A stretch of 64,000 bases of DNA from Terrisporobacter vanillatitrophus (GTDB lineage Bacteria > Bacillota > Clostridia > Peptostreptococcales > Peptostreptococcaceae), in contig NZ_CP154625.1 of the NCBI RefSeq assembly GCF_051148895.1, forward strand, positions 186,001 through 250,000, given 5' to 3'. Each line of letters starts with the position of its first letter. Positions within the stretch are counted from its first letter, which is position 1. The notes beneath the pieces were generated by a model. It worked only from the letters and a program-made list of their open reading frames with translations, did no database searches and had not been told where the DNA came from. Positions 45,742 through 54,087 of the stretch are shown here, piece by piece. A program made the translations under genes and the position numbers.

Positions 45742-45797
45742 ATAAATAAACAAATAAATAAAAATTGGGGCCTGTTAAGGCCCCCTTAATTTTTTTG
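45742..45797 (+). ncRNA. Candidate short RNA (about 55 nt)
   Basis: Predicted from a consensus promoter followed closely by a GGGGCC/GGCCCC hairpin and T7. No open frame. It would end at the 3' end of the convergent 109-residue gene. Inference only; the hairpin also serves that gene as terminator. Confidence 0.3.
45763..45797. terminator. Bidirectional terminator
   Basis: GGGGCC/GGCCCC stem with a six-base loop. On the - strand it follows the 109-residue gene and is followed by AATTTTTATTT; on the + strand by CTTAATTTTTTT. Confidence 0.85.
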
Positions 45798-45800
45798 ATA

Positions 45801-46130
45801 TTAATTTTTACTTATAATTACTTTTTCTTGGAGATTTTTAATTTTAAAAACACTATTAGAAAAATCTACTTCAAAGTTTGCAAAAGCAGAAAATAAATCT
45901 ATATCTCTCATAAGATGTACAGTCATTAAATAATCTTCTTTATTAATTCTTAGAAGAATAGATCTAACATATGGAAATTGAATTCTAGAATTAAATATTT
46001 CTGACTCTCCAACATTTATATCTACGCATCTATAATTTATATCTATATATAAATCTACATCATTGTCTTCTTCTCTTATGATTCTGTAATCAAAATCACT
46101 ATCTAATTTTAATTTTCCTATTTCAATCAT
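45801..46130 (-). CDS. 109-residue hypothetical protein
   Basis: Start at the - strand ATG 46130, with GAGGTGA seven bases upstream; the frame extends to 46178 but without a ribosome site. The product is beta-strand-rich and acidic, without signal or membrane segments. The Asp-rich region near residue 25 (REEDNDVDLYIDINY) is its most distinctive part. I do not recognise the family. Confidence 0.75.
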   Translation of the reverse strand: MIEIGKLKLDSDFDYRIIREEDNDVDLYIDINYRCVDINVGESEIFNSRIQFPYVRSILLRINKEDYLMTVHLMRDIDLFSAFANFEVDFSNSVFKIKNLQEKVIISKN

Positions 46131-46261
46131 TATTTCACCTCGTAAATAAGTATTTGTATTCATATGCTTAATATACAATATAATCCATATTATAATAATC
46201 TATCAATAAAAATTTAATTTATATAATTGATAATTGCTAAAAAAATAACATAATTTTTTTA

Positions 46262-46299
46262 TAAAAAAATAGAGAAGAATAAATTTATTCTTCTCTATT
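46262..46299 (-). terminator. Terminator on the - strand
   Basis: An AT-rich but long stem (AGAGAAGAATAAA/TTTATTCTTCTCT) followed on the - strand by ATTTTTTTAT. Confidence 0.8.
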
Positions 46300-46400
46300 T
46301 AGCAAAAAACGTAGCTTCCACTGGGGGAATGAAAGCTTATATTGGGGGAGATTGAGTTAAATATTTAAATTACATTAGTATTATTGTCTTTGAAATGAAA
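46262..46400 (-). ncRNA. Candidate small RNA with a C-rich hairpin loop
   Basis: On the - strand, this gene-free stretch between two terminators has its own strong terminator and an internal hairpin (46313-46337): arms AGCTTTCA/TGGAAGCT around the loop TTCCCCCAG, with another CCCCC just 5' of it (46344-46348). C-rich loops are typical of Firmicutes small RNAs that pair with ribosome binding sites. A possible TATAAA -10 lies near 46410. The 5' end is not defined. Confidence 0.4.
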
Positions 46401-46478
46401 ATTTATACATAAAAAATAAAAAAATCTATTTATTCATCTTACTACTTCAGATGGTTTTGTTGTTTAAATTAAAAATAA

Positions 46479-46510
46479 AAATTCCGAAAGTCTTATAACT
46501 TTCGGAATTT
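46479..46510 (-). terminator. Terminator after the 83-residue gene
   Basis: AAATTCCGAAAGT/ACTTTCGGAATTT stem, followed on the - strand by TTATTTTT. Confidence 0.88.
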
Positions 46511-46514
46511 CTTA

Positions 46515-46766
46515 TTATCTTTTAGGATTTATAAATGAAGCTCCTAAATATTTTTTTATATCTTCATCTGAAGAAAAATCGTCAATAAGTATTTCACGTC
46601 CAGAATCTTCAAATATAACTAAAACTTCAGTATTTCCTTTTAAAAAGGCTTTTTTAACAGTCTCTTCTTTTACTTCTCTAGTTTTAGTAATTCCTTTTTT
46701 AGCTTTGTCAAAATCCTTAGTGAAATAACTTTCCATCATGTTGATAATCTTTGTATATCTGTTCAT
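46515..46766 (-). CDS. 83-residue hypothetical protein
   Basis: A - strand gene with its own terminator and a GGAGGTAT site ahead of the ATG. The first half is Lys-rich and helical; the second half (VLVIFEDSGREILIDDF) suggests two strands, then a helix. No known family recognised. It is divergent from the cysteine-cluster gene. Confidence 0.75.
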   Translation of the reverse strand: MNRYTKIINMMESYFTKDFDKAKKGITKTREVKEETVKKAFLKGNTEVLVIFEDSGREILIDDFSSDEDIKKYLGASFINPKR

Positions 46767-46856
46767 TTAGTAAGATACCTCCTACAATTTATAGTAATAA
46801 ATGTGATATAATAAGTTTTTGTATTAACTTAATAATTATAACAAGGAGAATGTACA

Positions 46857-47588
46857 ATGGCTAGTATAAATAATACAGATATTTTAAAAAGCATAGATTA
46901 TGCTAAAAAAAATCAACTATTTGAAAAGCTTAATAATATATATGATACTTTACCAAAGGGTGAGTGTACAGGTTGTGGAAATTGCTGCATGGAATCTGTT
47001 GGAATTAATTTAATAGAATTTTTAAACATATTTAACTATTTACAAGATAAGGATGAACTAAGAAAAAAATCTCTTGATAGAATAATGGATTATTATTTTA
47101 TGGAGTTTATGGAAAAGAAAAGTTGTCCTTTTAAAGATGAAAACAATAGATGTGAAATTTATGAAGTAAGACCATTAAATTGTAGGTTATTTGGTCATTG
47201 GAAAAAAGAAGATTATAACAAAAATCTAAAAGATATAACAGAAAAAAATAAACAGTATAAAAGTATTATGAAAGGTAAATATGGATTTGATATAAGTGAT
47301 GAAGTAGTAAATTATAAAATAAAATATTGCGAAGAATTTATACCAGAAAACAGATATTTATCTAAAAGTGAAAGGCTAAACTTTGCAGATAATATAATGG
47401 TGTTGGACTCTAGGCTTTTTTCAAAAGGAGTCATAGATATAGAATTTAGAGATAGAGGAATTGTAGAATATTTTATTGATTCACTATTAGATCAAAATAT
47501 GTCTTATAATATTAAAGTAAGGATTTCTAAGGGAAAAAATATAGCAAAAAGAACAATAAGTAGACTAAAAAGAATGTTGATTAAATAG
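46857..47588 (+). CDS. YkgJ-type cysteine-cluster protein
   Basis: A 243-residue protein with the CxxCxxCC zinc/iron-chelating motif (CTGCGNCC, residues about 39-46), then CPFKDENNRCEIYEVRPLNCR with further Cys. Members of this family are thought to bind Zn or Fe-S; function unknown. The C-terminal 80 residues lack Cys except one and are Lys-rich. AAGGAGA precedes the ATG. It starts a run of + strand genes. Confidence 0.88.
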   Translation: MASINNTDILKSIDYAKKNQLFEKLNNIYDTLPKGECTGCGNCCMESVGINLIEFLNIFNYLQDKDELRKKSLDRIMDYYFMEFMEKKSCPFKDENNRCEIYEVRPLNCRLFGHWKKEDYNKNLKDITEKNKQYKSIMKGKYGFDISDEVVNYKIKYCEEFIPENRYLSKSERLNFADNIMVLDSRLFSKGVIDIEFRDRGIVEYFIDSLLDQNMSYNIKVRISKGKNIAKRTISRLKRMLIK

Positions 47589-47609
47589 AAGAATTGGTAG
47601 GTGGGATAA

Positions 47610-48521
47610 GTGAAACTAACAAATATAAATGGAAACACTTATTACATTAAAGGTGGGACAAATACAGGTGTAATTAGACTAGACGATAATAATGCGTTGA
47701 TAATAGACCCAGGTCTTGGAGGAATAAGGCCAAGAAAGATAATGGACCTGCTGAAGGCAAATAATATGTATATGAAATATATTATTAATACTCACGAGCA
47801 TGGTGATCATTATGGTGGATGTAGCAAATTAAAAGAACTTGATAATAATATTCAAATATTATCATCTTCAGAAGCTAAAATATTTATAGATAATCCAAAT
47901 AAATTTGCGGATTATACTATAGGTGGAAAAACTAATAAATTTTGGAGATTCAAAATATCTGAAGAAAAAAACAATTTAACTAAAGTGGATGCTGTGATTG
48001 AGGAAGGCAATATAGTATTAAATAATAAAAAAATTGAGATAATTAAACTAAGGGGACATAGCGAAGGAAGTATTGGAATTTTAACACAAGATAAGGTTTT
48101 ATTTGTAGGGGATTTATTTGTAGGAAGTCATATATTAAACAAGTTTGAATTACTTTTATTGTACGATATAAAAGAATATCTAAATTCTATTGATAAAGTA
48201 GAAAATACGGATTTTGAATATATGATTTTAGGCCATGGGAAAGAAGTTTACTCAAAACTAGATAGCCAAAGTATTATAGATCACCATAGAAATGCAACTA
48301 ATAAGTATGTAAATCAGGTGAAAGACTTGTTAAAATCACCTACAACTATAGATAACATATTAAAAAATATAATAATCAATAATAATTTAAGTTGCAATTA
48401 TACAGAATATCACTTTTTTAGAAGTAGCATAGTATCTATAATTAGTTATTTATGTGATTTAAATCAGGTAGATTATAGTATAGAACTGGGAGAAATGCTT
48501 TATTATTCTAAAAAAGTATAA
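47610..48521 (+). CDS. Metallo-beta-lactamase-fold hydrolase
   Basis: 303 residues, GTG start with GGTAGGTGGG upstream. The metal motif is THEHGDHYGG (residues about 62-71), followed by RGHSEGSIGI, VGDLFVGSH and GHGKEV, giving a full binuclear metal site. The C-terminal 80 residues look like a winged-helix extension, as in MBL proteins with DUF4336/BLACT-type tails. Substrate unknown. It lies 21 bases after the cysteine-cluster gene and is probably co-transcribed. Confidence 0.9.
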   Translation: MKLTNINGNTYYIKGGTNTGVIRLDDNNALIIDPGLGGIRPRKIMDLLKANNMYMKYIINTHEHGDHYGGCSKLKELDNNIQILSSSEAKIFIDNPNKFADYTIGGKTNKFWRFKISEEKNNLTKVDAVIEEGNIVLNNKKIEIIKLRGHSEGSIGILTQDKVLFVGDLFVGSHILNKFELLLLYDIKEYLNSIDKVENTDFEYMILGHGKEVYSKLDSQSIIDHHRNATNKYVNQVKDLLKSPTTIDNILKNIIINNNLSCNYTEYHFFRSSIVSIISYLCDLNQVDYSIELGEMLYYSKKV

Positions 48522-48570
48522 ATTATGTTAAAATATATATGATTTGAAACTAGTATAAAGGGTGAATAAT

Positions 48571-49371
48571 ATGAAGTATGAAAAGTGGGATGAAGTATTA
48601 GCTCCTTACCAACACGCGGTGGAAGAACTAAAAGTAAAATTTAAAAATATAAGAAAAGAATTTCTTACAAAGGGTGAATATTCTCCTATAGAATTTGTTA
48701 CAGGAAGAACAAAAAAAATATCATCTATAATATCCAAAGCTAATAGATTAGAAGCTGAAGATATTGAAAGAGAAATTGAAGATATAGCTGGAATAAGGAT
48801 TATGTGTCAGTTTGTAGAAGATATATATACTTTAGTAGATTTAATAAAATCAAGAACTGATATGAGTATAGTATACGAAAAAGACTACATTACAAATTTT
48901 AAAGATAGTGGATATAGAAGTTATCACGTTATAATTAATTATCCAATTAACTCTATAGCAGGGTATAAAGAAATCTTATGTGAAATTCAAATAAGAACAT
49001 TAGCTATGAATTTCTGGGCCACTATAGAGCATTCTTTAAAATATAAATATGAACATTACATACCAGAAGATGTAGCAAATAGACTTAGAAGAGCTGCAGA
49101 TGCTGCATTTTTATTAGACCAAGAAATGAGTGAAATTCGAGAGGAAATAATGAAAGCTCAAGTTATGTATCAAGCAAAATCACTTACAATTAGAGAAGTT
49201 TTAGTCAAGATACAAGAACTATATGATTTAGGTGAAATTAGTAGAGCTATAAATTATCAAAGAAGACTTGATAGAATAGATAGTCAAAAAGATATTAAAG
49301 AAATTGTAGCATTAAAAGAAGAAATAGAAGAAATACTACAGTATTATAAAAATAAAAAAAGAAATGATTAG
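48571..49371 (+). CDS. Small alarmone synthetase (GTP pyrophosphokinase family)
   Basis: It makes (p)ppGpp from GTP/GDP and ATP. 266 residues with only the RelA/SpoT synthetase domain (residues about 40-190) and no HD hydrolase or TGS domain, as in YjbM/YwaC. Motifs: EFVTGRTKKISSI, DIAGIRIMC, DSGYRSYHV and EIQIRTLAMNFWATIEH. ATG 48571 with AAGGGTGA is preferred over the in-frame GTG 48562. Confidence 0.94.
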   Translation: MKYEKWDEVLAPYQHAVEELKVKFKNIRKEFLTKGEYSPIEFVTGRTKKISSIISKANRLEAEDIEREIEDIAGIRIMCQFVEDIYTLVDLIKSRTDMSIVYEKDYITNFKDSGYRSYHVIINYPINSIAGYKEILCEIQIRTLAMNFWATIEHSLKYKYEHYIPEDVANRLRRAADAAFLLDQEMSEIREEIMKAQVMYQAKSLTIREVLVKIQELYDLGEISRAINYQRRLDRIDSQKDIKEIVALKEEIEEILQYYKNKKRND

Positions 49372-49374
49372 TGG

Positions 49375-49408
49375 GGGCTGTCTTAATTAATTTAAGGCAG
49401 CTTTTTAA
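49375..49408 (+). terminator. Terminator after the alarmone synthetase
   Basis: GGCTGTCTTAA/TTTAAGGCAGC stem with T5. It lies inside a false upstream extension of the next gene. Confidence 0.8.
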
Positions 49409-49427
49409 AATAAGGAAGGATGAAAGT

Positions 49428-50120
49428 ATGAGTTTATATGCAATAGGTGACCTACATTTCTCCACATCGGTAAATAAACCTATGAATATATTTGGAGATA
49501 ATTGGGACAATCACCAAAATAAAATAATAAACAATTGGAAAGAAATTATAAAAGAAGATGACACAGTATTAGTATTAGGGGATACTTCTTGGGGTATGAA
49601 TATGAAAGAAGCAAAAGCAGATTTAGATATAATTGATAATTTACCAGGAAAGAAAGTCTTTATAAAAGGAAATCACGATTTTTGGTGGTCATCGCTAAGC
49701 AAGTTGAAGGTGGCTTATGAAGAAATTACTTTTTTACAAAATAGTTATTACAAATATGGGAAGATTGGAATTTGTGGAACTAGAGGTTGGCTTTGCCCTA
49801 ATGAAGTAAAATTTGATGAAGATGATGAAAAAATATATAAAAGAGAGCAACTAAGACTAAAAATGTCTTTAGATGCAGCTATGAAAGACGGTTGTAATGA
49901 ATTAGTAGTAATAACTCATTATCCACCTACTAATGACAAGCTTGAAGAATCAGAATTCACAAAGATTTTTGAAAAATACAAAGTTAAAAAAGTTGCATAT
50001 GGTCATCTTCACGGAACAGAGTCTTTTGAAATGGGTCTAAAAGGAAAAAGAAATCATGTGGAGTATATATTAGCTTCAAGTGATTATATAGACTTTAAAC
50101 CAATAAAAATAATGGAGTAA
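49428..50120 (+). CDS. Metallophosphoesterase
   Basis: A 230-residue calcineurin-type phosphoesterase. Metal motifs in order: YAIGDLHFS, LGDTSWG, KGNHDFWW, THYPP and GHLHG. ATG 49428 after GGAAGGA; the frame extends back to GTG 49371, but that overlaps the terminator hairpin of the preceding gene. Substrate unknown. Confidence 0.93.
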   Translation: MSLYAIGDLHFSTSVNKPMNIFGDNWDNHQNKIINNWKEIIKEDDTVLVLGDTSWGMNMKEAKADLDIIDNLPGKKVFIKGNHDFWWSSLSKLKVAYEEITFLQNSYYKYGKIGICGTRGWLCPNEVKFDEDDEKIYKREQLRLKMSLDAAMKDGCNELVVITHYPPTNDKLEESEFTKIFEKYKVKKVAYGHLHGTESFEMGLKGKRNHVEYILASSDYIDFKPIKIME

Positions 50121-50215
50121 GAAATTAAAAAAATGTAAATACTATAAAACATAATGTCAATAAATAAGTGGAGGATATTAGCAATTTTACTTAATTCAAA
50201 AAGGAGTGTTAATTA

Positions 50216-50908
50216 ATGAGATGGATATTAGTATTCATACTTTTATATCTTATACCACTTACAGTGCTATTTAAAAATTATAAAAGTTTTAAAAGAGCCT
50301 GTATTTATGGAAGTATTTATGTTATTTTATCGACAACTGTGGTAATCACAAATATATATTTAAGCGGTGTTAGAGTTTTAGAAGATACTTTAGATTTTGA
50401 AGATGATTTAGTATTAGAAACTTATTTAGATCAATATAGCACACAATATGTGCATAATGAACAAAATATAAAAAAGTCAGATTTACAAAAAATAGATGAA
50501 TTTAAAAAAAATATTTATTCCATTGAAAAAGTTGCTTTAATACCTATGAGAGAATGTATTCCTTACACTAATAATTTGCAAAAAAGTTTGGAAAGTTTAA
50601 CAAAAATAAAAAATGATGTGTTTTATGCAAAAGAAATGTGTGAAGATGTGGTAAAAATATACGATAATATGAAAGTTCCAACTTTATCTAAAGATGAATA
50701 TACTCAAGTTTTAGATAGGGCAAAGGTAAATGTAAAGAAAACTTATGAACTAAGAACTTTAGCAATGGAAAACTCGGTAAGCTTAATAGATACAAAAAAT
50801 CCTATTTATATTAATAAGATAACTGAGTATCTAAAATTATCAGATAAAGAAATTATAAGCTTCAAAAATAAAATGGATAGATTAAAAGAAGCAATTGAAG
50901 AAGAGTAA
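50216..50908 (+). CDS. Hypothetical membrane protein, 230 residues
   Basis: Two N-terminal hydrophobic segments (about 2-20 and 28-50), then a charged region of about 175 residues that is mostly helical and probably outside the membrane. AAAGGAG precedes the ATG. No recognised domain. Two Cys in the outer region (near residues 108 and 143) could form a disulphide. Followed by a terminator. Confidence 0.8.
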   Translation: MRWILVFILLYLIPLTVLFKNYKSFKRACIYGSIYVILSTTVVITNIYLSGVRVLEDTLDFEDDLVLETYLDQYSTQYVHNEQNIKKSDLQKIDEFKKNIYSIEKVALIPMRECIPYTNNLQKSLESLTKIKNDVFYAKEMCEDVVKIYDNMKVPTLSKDEYTQVLDRAKVNVKKTYELRTLAMENSVSLIDTKNPIYINKITEYLKLSDKEIISFKNKMDRLKEAIEEE

Positions 50909-50910
50909 TT

Positions 50911-50952
50911 AAAAAATCCTATGGTTATTTATATATAATCATAGGATTTTTT
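50911..50952 (+). terminator. Terminator after the membrane protein gene
   Basis: AAAAAATCCTATGGTTA/TAATCATAGGATTTTTT stem-loop with T6. Confidence 0.88.
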
Positions 50953-51053
50953 AGTAAATTACCATATAAAAAGGATTTAAAAACATACTACTTAAAGACA
51001 GTGGAGTGAGAGTGATAAATTTTTACCCAAATAAGATAGTTATTCACGTTCTT

Positions 51054-51082
51054 TTGATTTATACTTATTTATATGATATAAT
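51054..51082 (+). promoter_or_regulatory. Extended -10 promoter for the 161-residue gene
   Basis: TTGATT (51054-51059), 17 bases, TATAAT (51077-51082), with TG one base upstream of the -10. The start would be near 51089, leaving a leader of about 260 bases before the gene. I see no known riboswitch in that leader. Confidence 0.65.
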
Positions 51083-51351
51083 TATTTTTTCATAAATATA
51101 ATATTATTAACTGACATGGAAATTTACATGTTAAATAGTTATTATAAAATAGATAAGGTAAAAGAGTTAAAATATGATATATTTATAAATAGGAACTCTT
51201 AAAATAACCTGCAATTAAATTAAGAAGGGATAATGATATTATTATAATAAAGACATAAAATATGACAATATAACTAAGATTAAAAATTGGAACATCTAGA
51301 TAATAATAGTATGTAATCAAGTTTTAATTATTAGAAAAGGAGGCTAAGATT

Positions 51352-51837
51352 ATGATACAACTGAAATTAAAGAATAAAAAAGGTCAGTTTAATGTTAATA
51401 GTAAGGAAGTTAAAGATATACTAGGAATTAGACAAGATATAGATTTTGTACAGGATATATCAAATACTATAAATCAAAAAGACATAATGGTATTTGACTG
51501 TAAGCTTGCTGAGAGTATATTTTCAAAAGAGTTGGCAAAACAACTTATTGAAGAATCAGCTGGTGAAATAGATGAATCATTCTTTGAGTTATTCTTTGAA
51601 GATGTAAAGGCCTTCTTAAAAGATACGACTGATGAAATTGAGGCAGAATTACAAGAAATATACTTAGTAGATAATATAAGATGTTGTTCTGATATTTATA
51701 GCATTAATGATGAATTTACAGACTTTAAGTTTGTTTTTGTTGTTAGCTTTAAAGAAACTACTATTGCTGTTTTAGAAAATTTGGCTAAAATTATTTCAAA
51801 AAGACAACTAGCAGGAGCATCTAAGTTCTACTGTTAA
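51352..51837 (+). CDS. Hypothetical protein, 161 residues
   Basis: A soluble, acidic protein; AAAGGAGG gives a strong ribosome site. The middle (residues about 55-105) is Glu-rich and helical; the C terminus ends in Cys. A Cys pair (CC, near residue 119) is present. No family recognised. The gene has a good promoter and no close partners, so it is probably transcribed alone. Confidence 0.78.
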   Translation: MIQLKLKNKKGQFNVNSKEVKDILGIRQDIDFVQDISNTINQKDIMVFDCKLAESIFSKELAKQLIEESAGEIDESFFELFFEDVKAFLKDTTDEIEAELQEIYLVDNIRCCSDIYSINDEFTDFKFVFVVSFKETTIAVLENLAKIISKRQLAGASKFYC

Positions 51838-51995
51838 TATAAATAATAGTTTTTATATAATGTTTTAGATAATTTTACTTATTCTTGATAAACTTAAATT
51901 ATTAAATTGACAATGAAAATTGTAATAACTACAATTTATTTAGGAAGATTATTTTTAATAAGAACCTAAAAGACATTTTTAGAAAAGTAAAATTT

Positions 51996-52067
51996 AGACA
52001 GATTATAAATATTCTATATATCCTGTTCAGTATATATAAGATATGAAGTAACAATCTGTCTTTTTTT
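51996..52067 (+). terminator. Long hairpin with T-run before the MoeA-like gene
   Basis: The outer stem AGACAGATT/AATCTGTCT encloses a 48-base AT-rich region with an inner TATATAT pairing, followed by T7. It could be a plain terminator or an attenuator for the molybdopterin gene 60 bases later. Confidence 0.6.
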
Positions 52068-52126
52068 ATACGAAAAATCATAAATTAGCATAGGGGTTAT
52101 AAATTTATAGAGGGGAATGAAAATTA

Positions 52127-53161
52127 ATGAAAGAAATAAACACTAAAGATGCAGTAGGCCATGTTTTATGCCATGATATAACTCAAATAGTTAAGGATAA
52201 AGTAAAGGGAGTGGCTTTTAAAAAAGGTCATGTAGTAAGAGAAGAAGATATAGATACTTTATTATCTTTAGGTAAAGATCATTTATATGTTTGGGAGAAG
52301 AAAGAGGGAATGCTTCATGAAAATGAGGCAGTAATTATATTAAAGGATATATGTAAAAATGAGCATATGGAAGAGTCAGATGTAAAAGAAGGAAAAATAG
52401 AGCTTTCTGCAAGTATAGATGGTTTATTTAAAATAAATGTTGATAAACTTAGAGAAGTAAATGCTCTTGGTGAAATGATGATAGCCACAAGACATCAAAA
52501 TTTTCCTGTGAAAAAAGGAGATAAATTAGCAGGTACAAGAATAATACCATTAATAATAGAAGAAGAAAAAATGAAAAAAGCAAAAGAGTTATGTAGTGAT
52601 GGGCCTATACTTAGTATTAAACCTTTTGTACATAAGAAGGTCGGAATTGTAACAACAGGCAGTGAGGTATTCTACGGAAGAATAAAAGATACTTTTGGAC
52701 CTGTAGTTATTGAAAAAGTAAAAGAATTTGATGTGGAAGTACTTGGACAAACTGTTGTAAATGATGATCCTAAAAATATAACAAATGCAATTTTAGAATT
52801 TATTGAAAAAGGTGCAGATATGGTTTTATGTACAGGAGGAATGAGTGTTGATCCTGACGATAAAACTCCTAAGGCAATAAAAGATACAGGCGCAGATATT
52901 GTTAGTTATGGTGCTCCAGTACTACCGGGAGCAATGATGTTAGTGTCGTATTATAAAAATAATGACAAACTAATACCAATTATAGGACTTCCAGGATGTG
53001 TTATGTATGCAAAAAGAACAATATTTGATTTGATTCTACCACGTATTATGACAGATGAAAAAATTACTAAGGATGATTTAAGTAAGCTAGGGCTAGGTGG
53101 TTTATGCTTAAATTGTGATGTTTGTCACTATCCAAATTGTGGATTCGGTAAAGGAGTATAA
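52127..53161 (+). CDS. Molybdopterin-binding (MoeA-like) protein with Cys-rich tail
   Basis: 344 residues. The central part (about 168-300) is a MoCF/MoeA-type fold: VGIVTTGSEVFYG, CTGGMSVDPDDKTP and the GAPVLPGAMML segment match the molybdopterin-binding site. The N terminus is not the normal MoeA domain. The C terminus has CLNCDVCHYPNCGFGKG, with four Cys in C-x2-C-x2-C-x5-C spacing. Such proteins accompany molybdenum hydroxylases and cofactor genes; it may carry or modify the cofactor. AGGGGA precedes the ATG. Confidence 0.88.
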   Translation: MKEINTKDAVGHVLCHDITQIVKDKVKGVAFKKGHVVREEDIDTLLSLGKDHLYVWEKKEGMLHENEAVIILKDICKNEHMEESDVKEGKIELSASIDGLFKINVDKLREVNALGEMMIATRHQNFPVKKGDKLAGTRIIPLIIEEEKMKKAKELCSDGPILSIKPFVHKKVGIVTTGSEVFYGRIKDTFGPVVIEKVKEFDVEVLGQTVVNDDPKNITNAILEFIEKGADMVLCTGGMSVDPDDKTPKAIKDTGADIVSYGAPVLPGAMMLVSYYKNNDKLIPIIGLPGCVMYAKRTIFDLILPRIMTDEKITKDDLSKLGLGGLCLNCDVCHYPNCGFGKGV

Positions 53162-53192
53162 AGATTTTTAATAGAAATATAGAGGTGAGACT

Positions 53193-53792
53193 GTGGACAT
53201 AGGAGCCTTAATACTTATGGGTGGAAAAAATAGTCGTATGGGAGGAAATATAAAAGGATTTTTAAAGATAAACGATGTTACCTTTTTAGAAAAAATCATA
53301 AGTGGCTTAGAAGATTTTTCTAATGTATACTTATCAGTTAATAAAAAATTTTCCTCCCAAGAAATAAAAGCATTTGAAGATATGGGATTAACAGTCATTG
53401 TAGATATGTATGATGATATTGGTCCTATGGGAGGAATGTATTCATCTCTTAAAAACTGCAAAGAAGATTACTTATTTATAACAGCTTGTGATATGCCTTA
53501 TATAAATAAGGATTTAATAAATGAATTAAAAGCAAATGTTAAAGAAAATACAGATGTAGTACTTTTTTCAAAAAACAAATTACTATATCCACTGGGAGCT
53601 ATATATTCAAAAAGCTTGATTCCTTTTATGGAGGAATTGATCATAAAAGAGGAATATAAGCCTTTAAAATTAATTCGAAATAGCAATTTCATTGAGTTAC
53701 CACTTGAAAATACAAATTTGTCAGATGAGGCTTTTAGAAATATTAATACCCCAGAAGAATACTATGAATTAATAAAATATTATAATAAATAA
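53193..53792 (+). CDS. mobA: Molybdenum cofactor guanylyltransferase
   Basis: It attaches GMP to the cofactor, giving the guanine dinucleotide form. 199 residues, GTG start with AGAGGTGAGA upstream. The nucleotide-binding motif LMGGKNSRMGG is near residue 8, and ACDMPY (Mg site) near residue 91. Starts 31 bases after the MoeA-like gene. Note that AOR-type tungsten enzymes usually use the cofactor without a nucleotide, so mobA implies another client enzyme. Confidence 0.93.
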   Translation: MDIGALILMGGKNSRMGGNIKGFLKINDVTFLEKIISGLEDFSNVYLSVNKKFSSQEIKAFEDMGLTVIVDMYDDIGPMGGMYSSLKNCKEDYLFITACDMPYINKDLINELKANVKENTDVVLFSKNKLLYPLGAIYSKSLIPFMEELIIKEEYKPLKLIRNSNFIELPLENTNLSDEAFRNINTPEEYYELIKYYNK

Positions 53793-53799
53793 AATTTAA

Positions 53800-53915
53800 T
53801 ATTCTCAAGCGAATATATCTAAAGATGAAAATCCATGATATTTAGCCAGGTAAATTATATTACCTCGGGTTAATATGGAAACGTGTTAGCCTTCCACTGT
53901 TTGAAAAGAGATTTT
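53800..53915 (+). promoter_or_regulatory. Moco-type riboswitch upstream of moeA
   Basis: Conserved pieces of the Moco RNA motif: GCCAGG (53844 onward), ACCTCGGG (53871 onward), GGAAAC (tetraloop stem) and GCCTTCCACTG (53889 onward), closed by TTCTC/GAGAT. A terminator follows at 53957. It shares order and spacing with the second element at 57905. Called from motif recall, not a covariance model. Confidence 0.72.
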
Positions 53916-53956
53916 ATTTTAGTTAAAGGAAAATATATTCCTTTGGCTTTATTTAA

Positions 53957-53999
53957 CTATGTTTTCTTTTTAAAATCAAGGACAAACATAGTTTTTTTA
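53957..53999 (+). terminator. Expression-platform terminator before moeA
   Basis: AACTATGTTT/AAACATAGTT stem and T7. Its 5' arm can also pair with AGTTAAA at 53920-53927, as expected for an antiterminator switch. Confidence 0.82.
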
Positions 54000-54087
54000 T
54001 TTTGAAAATATGAAGGTATATATTAAAAAAGAATATTATTTTATAGAAATTAAGGGTGTTTATTAATTTAATGAAAGGAGACTACTT

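Noticed and set aside
49371..49427. Upstream start of the metallophosphoesterase at GTG 49371
   Set aside because: The extension runs through the terminator of the alarmone synthetase gene; ATG 49428 has a proper site.
51129..51205. Short frame after the 51054 promoter as a small protein
   Set aside because: 28 codons with no ribosome binding site and AT-driven composition.
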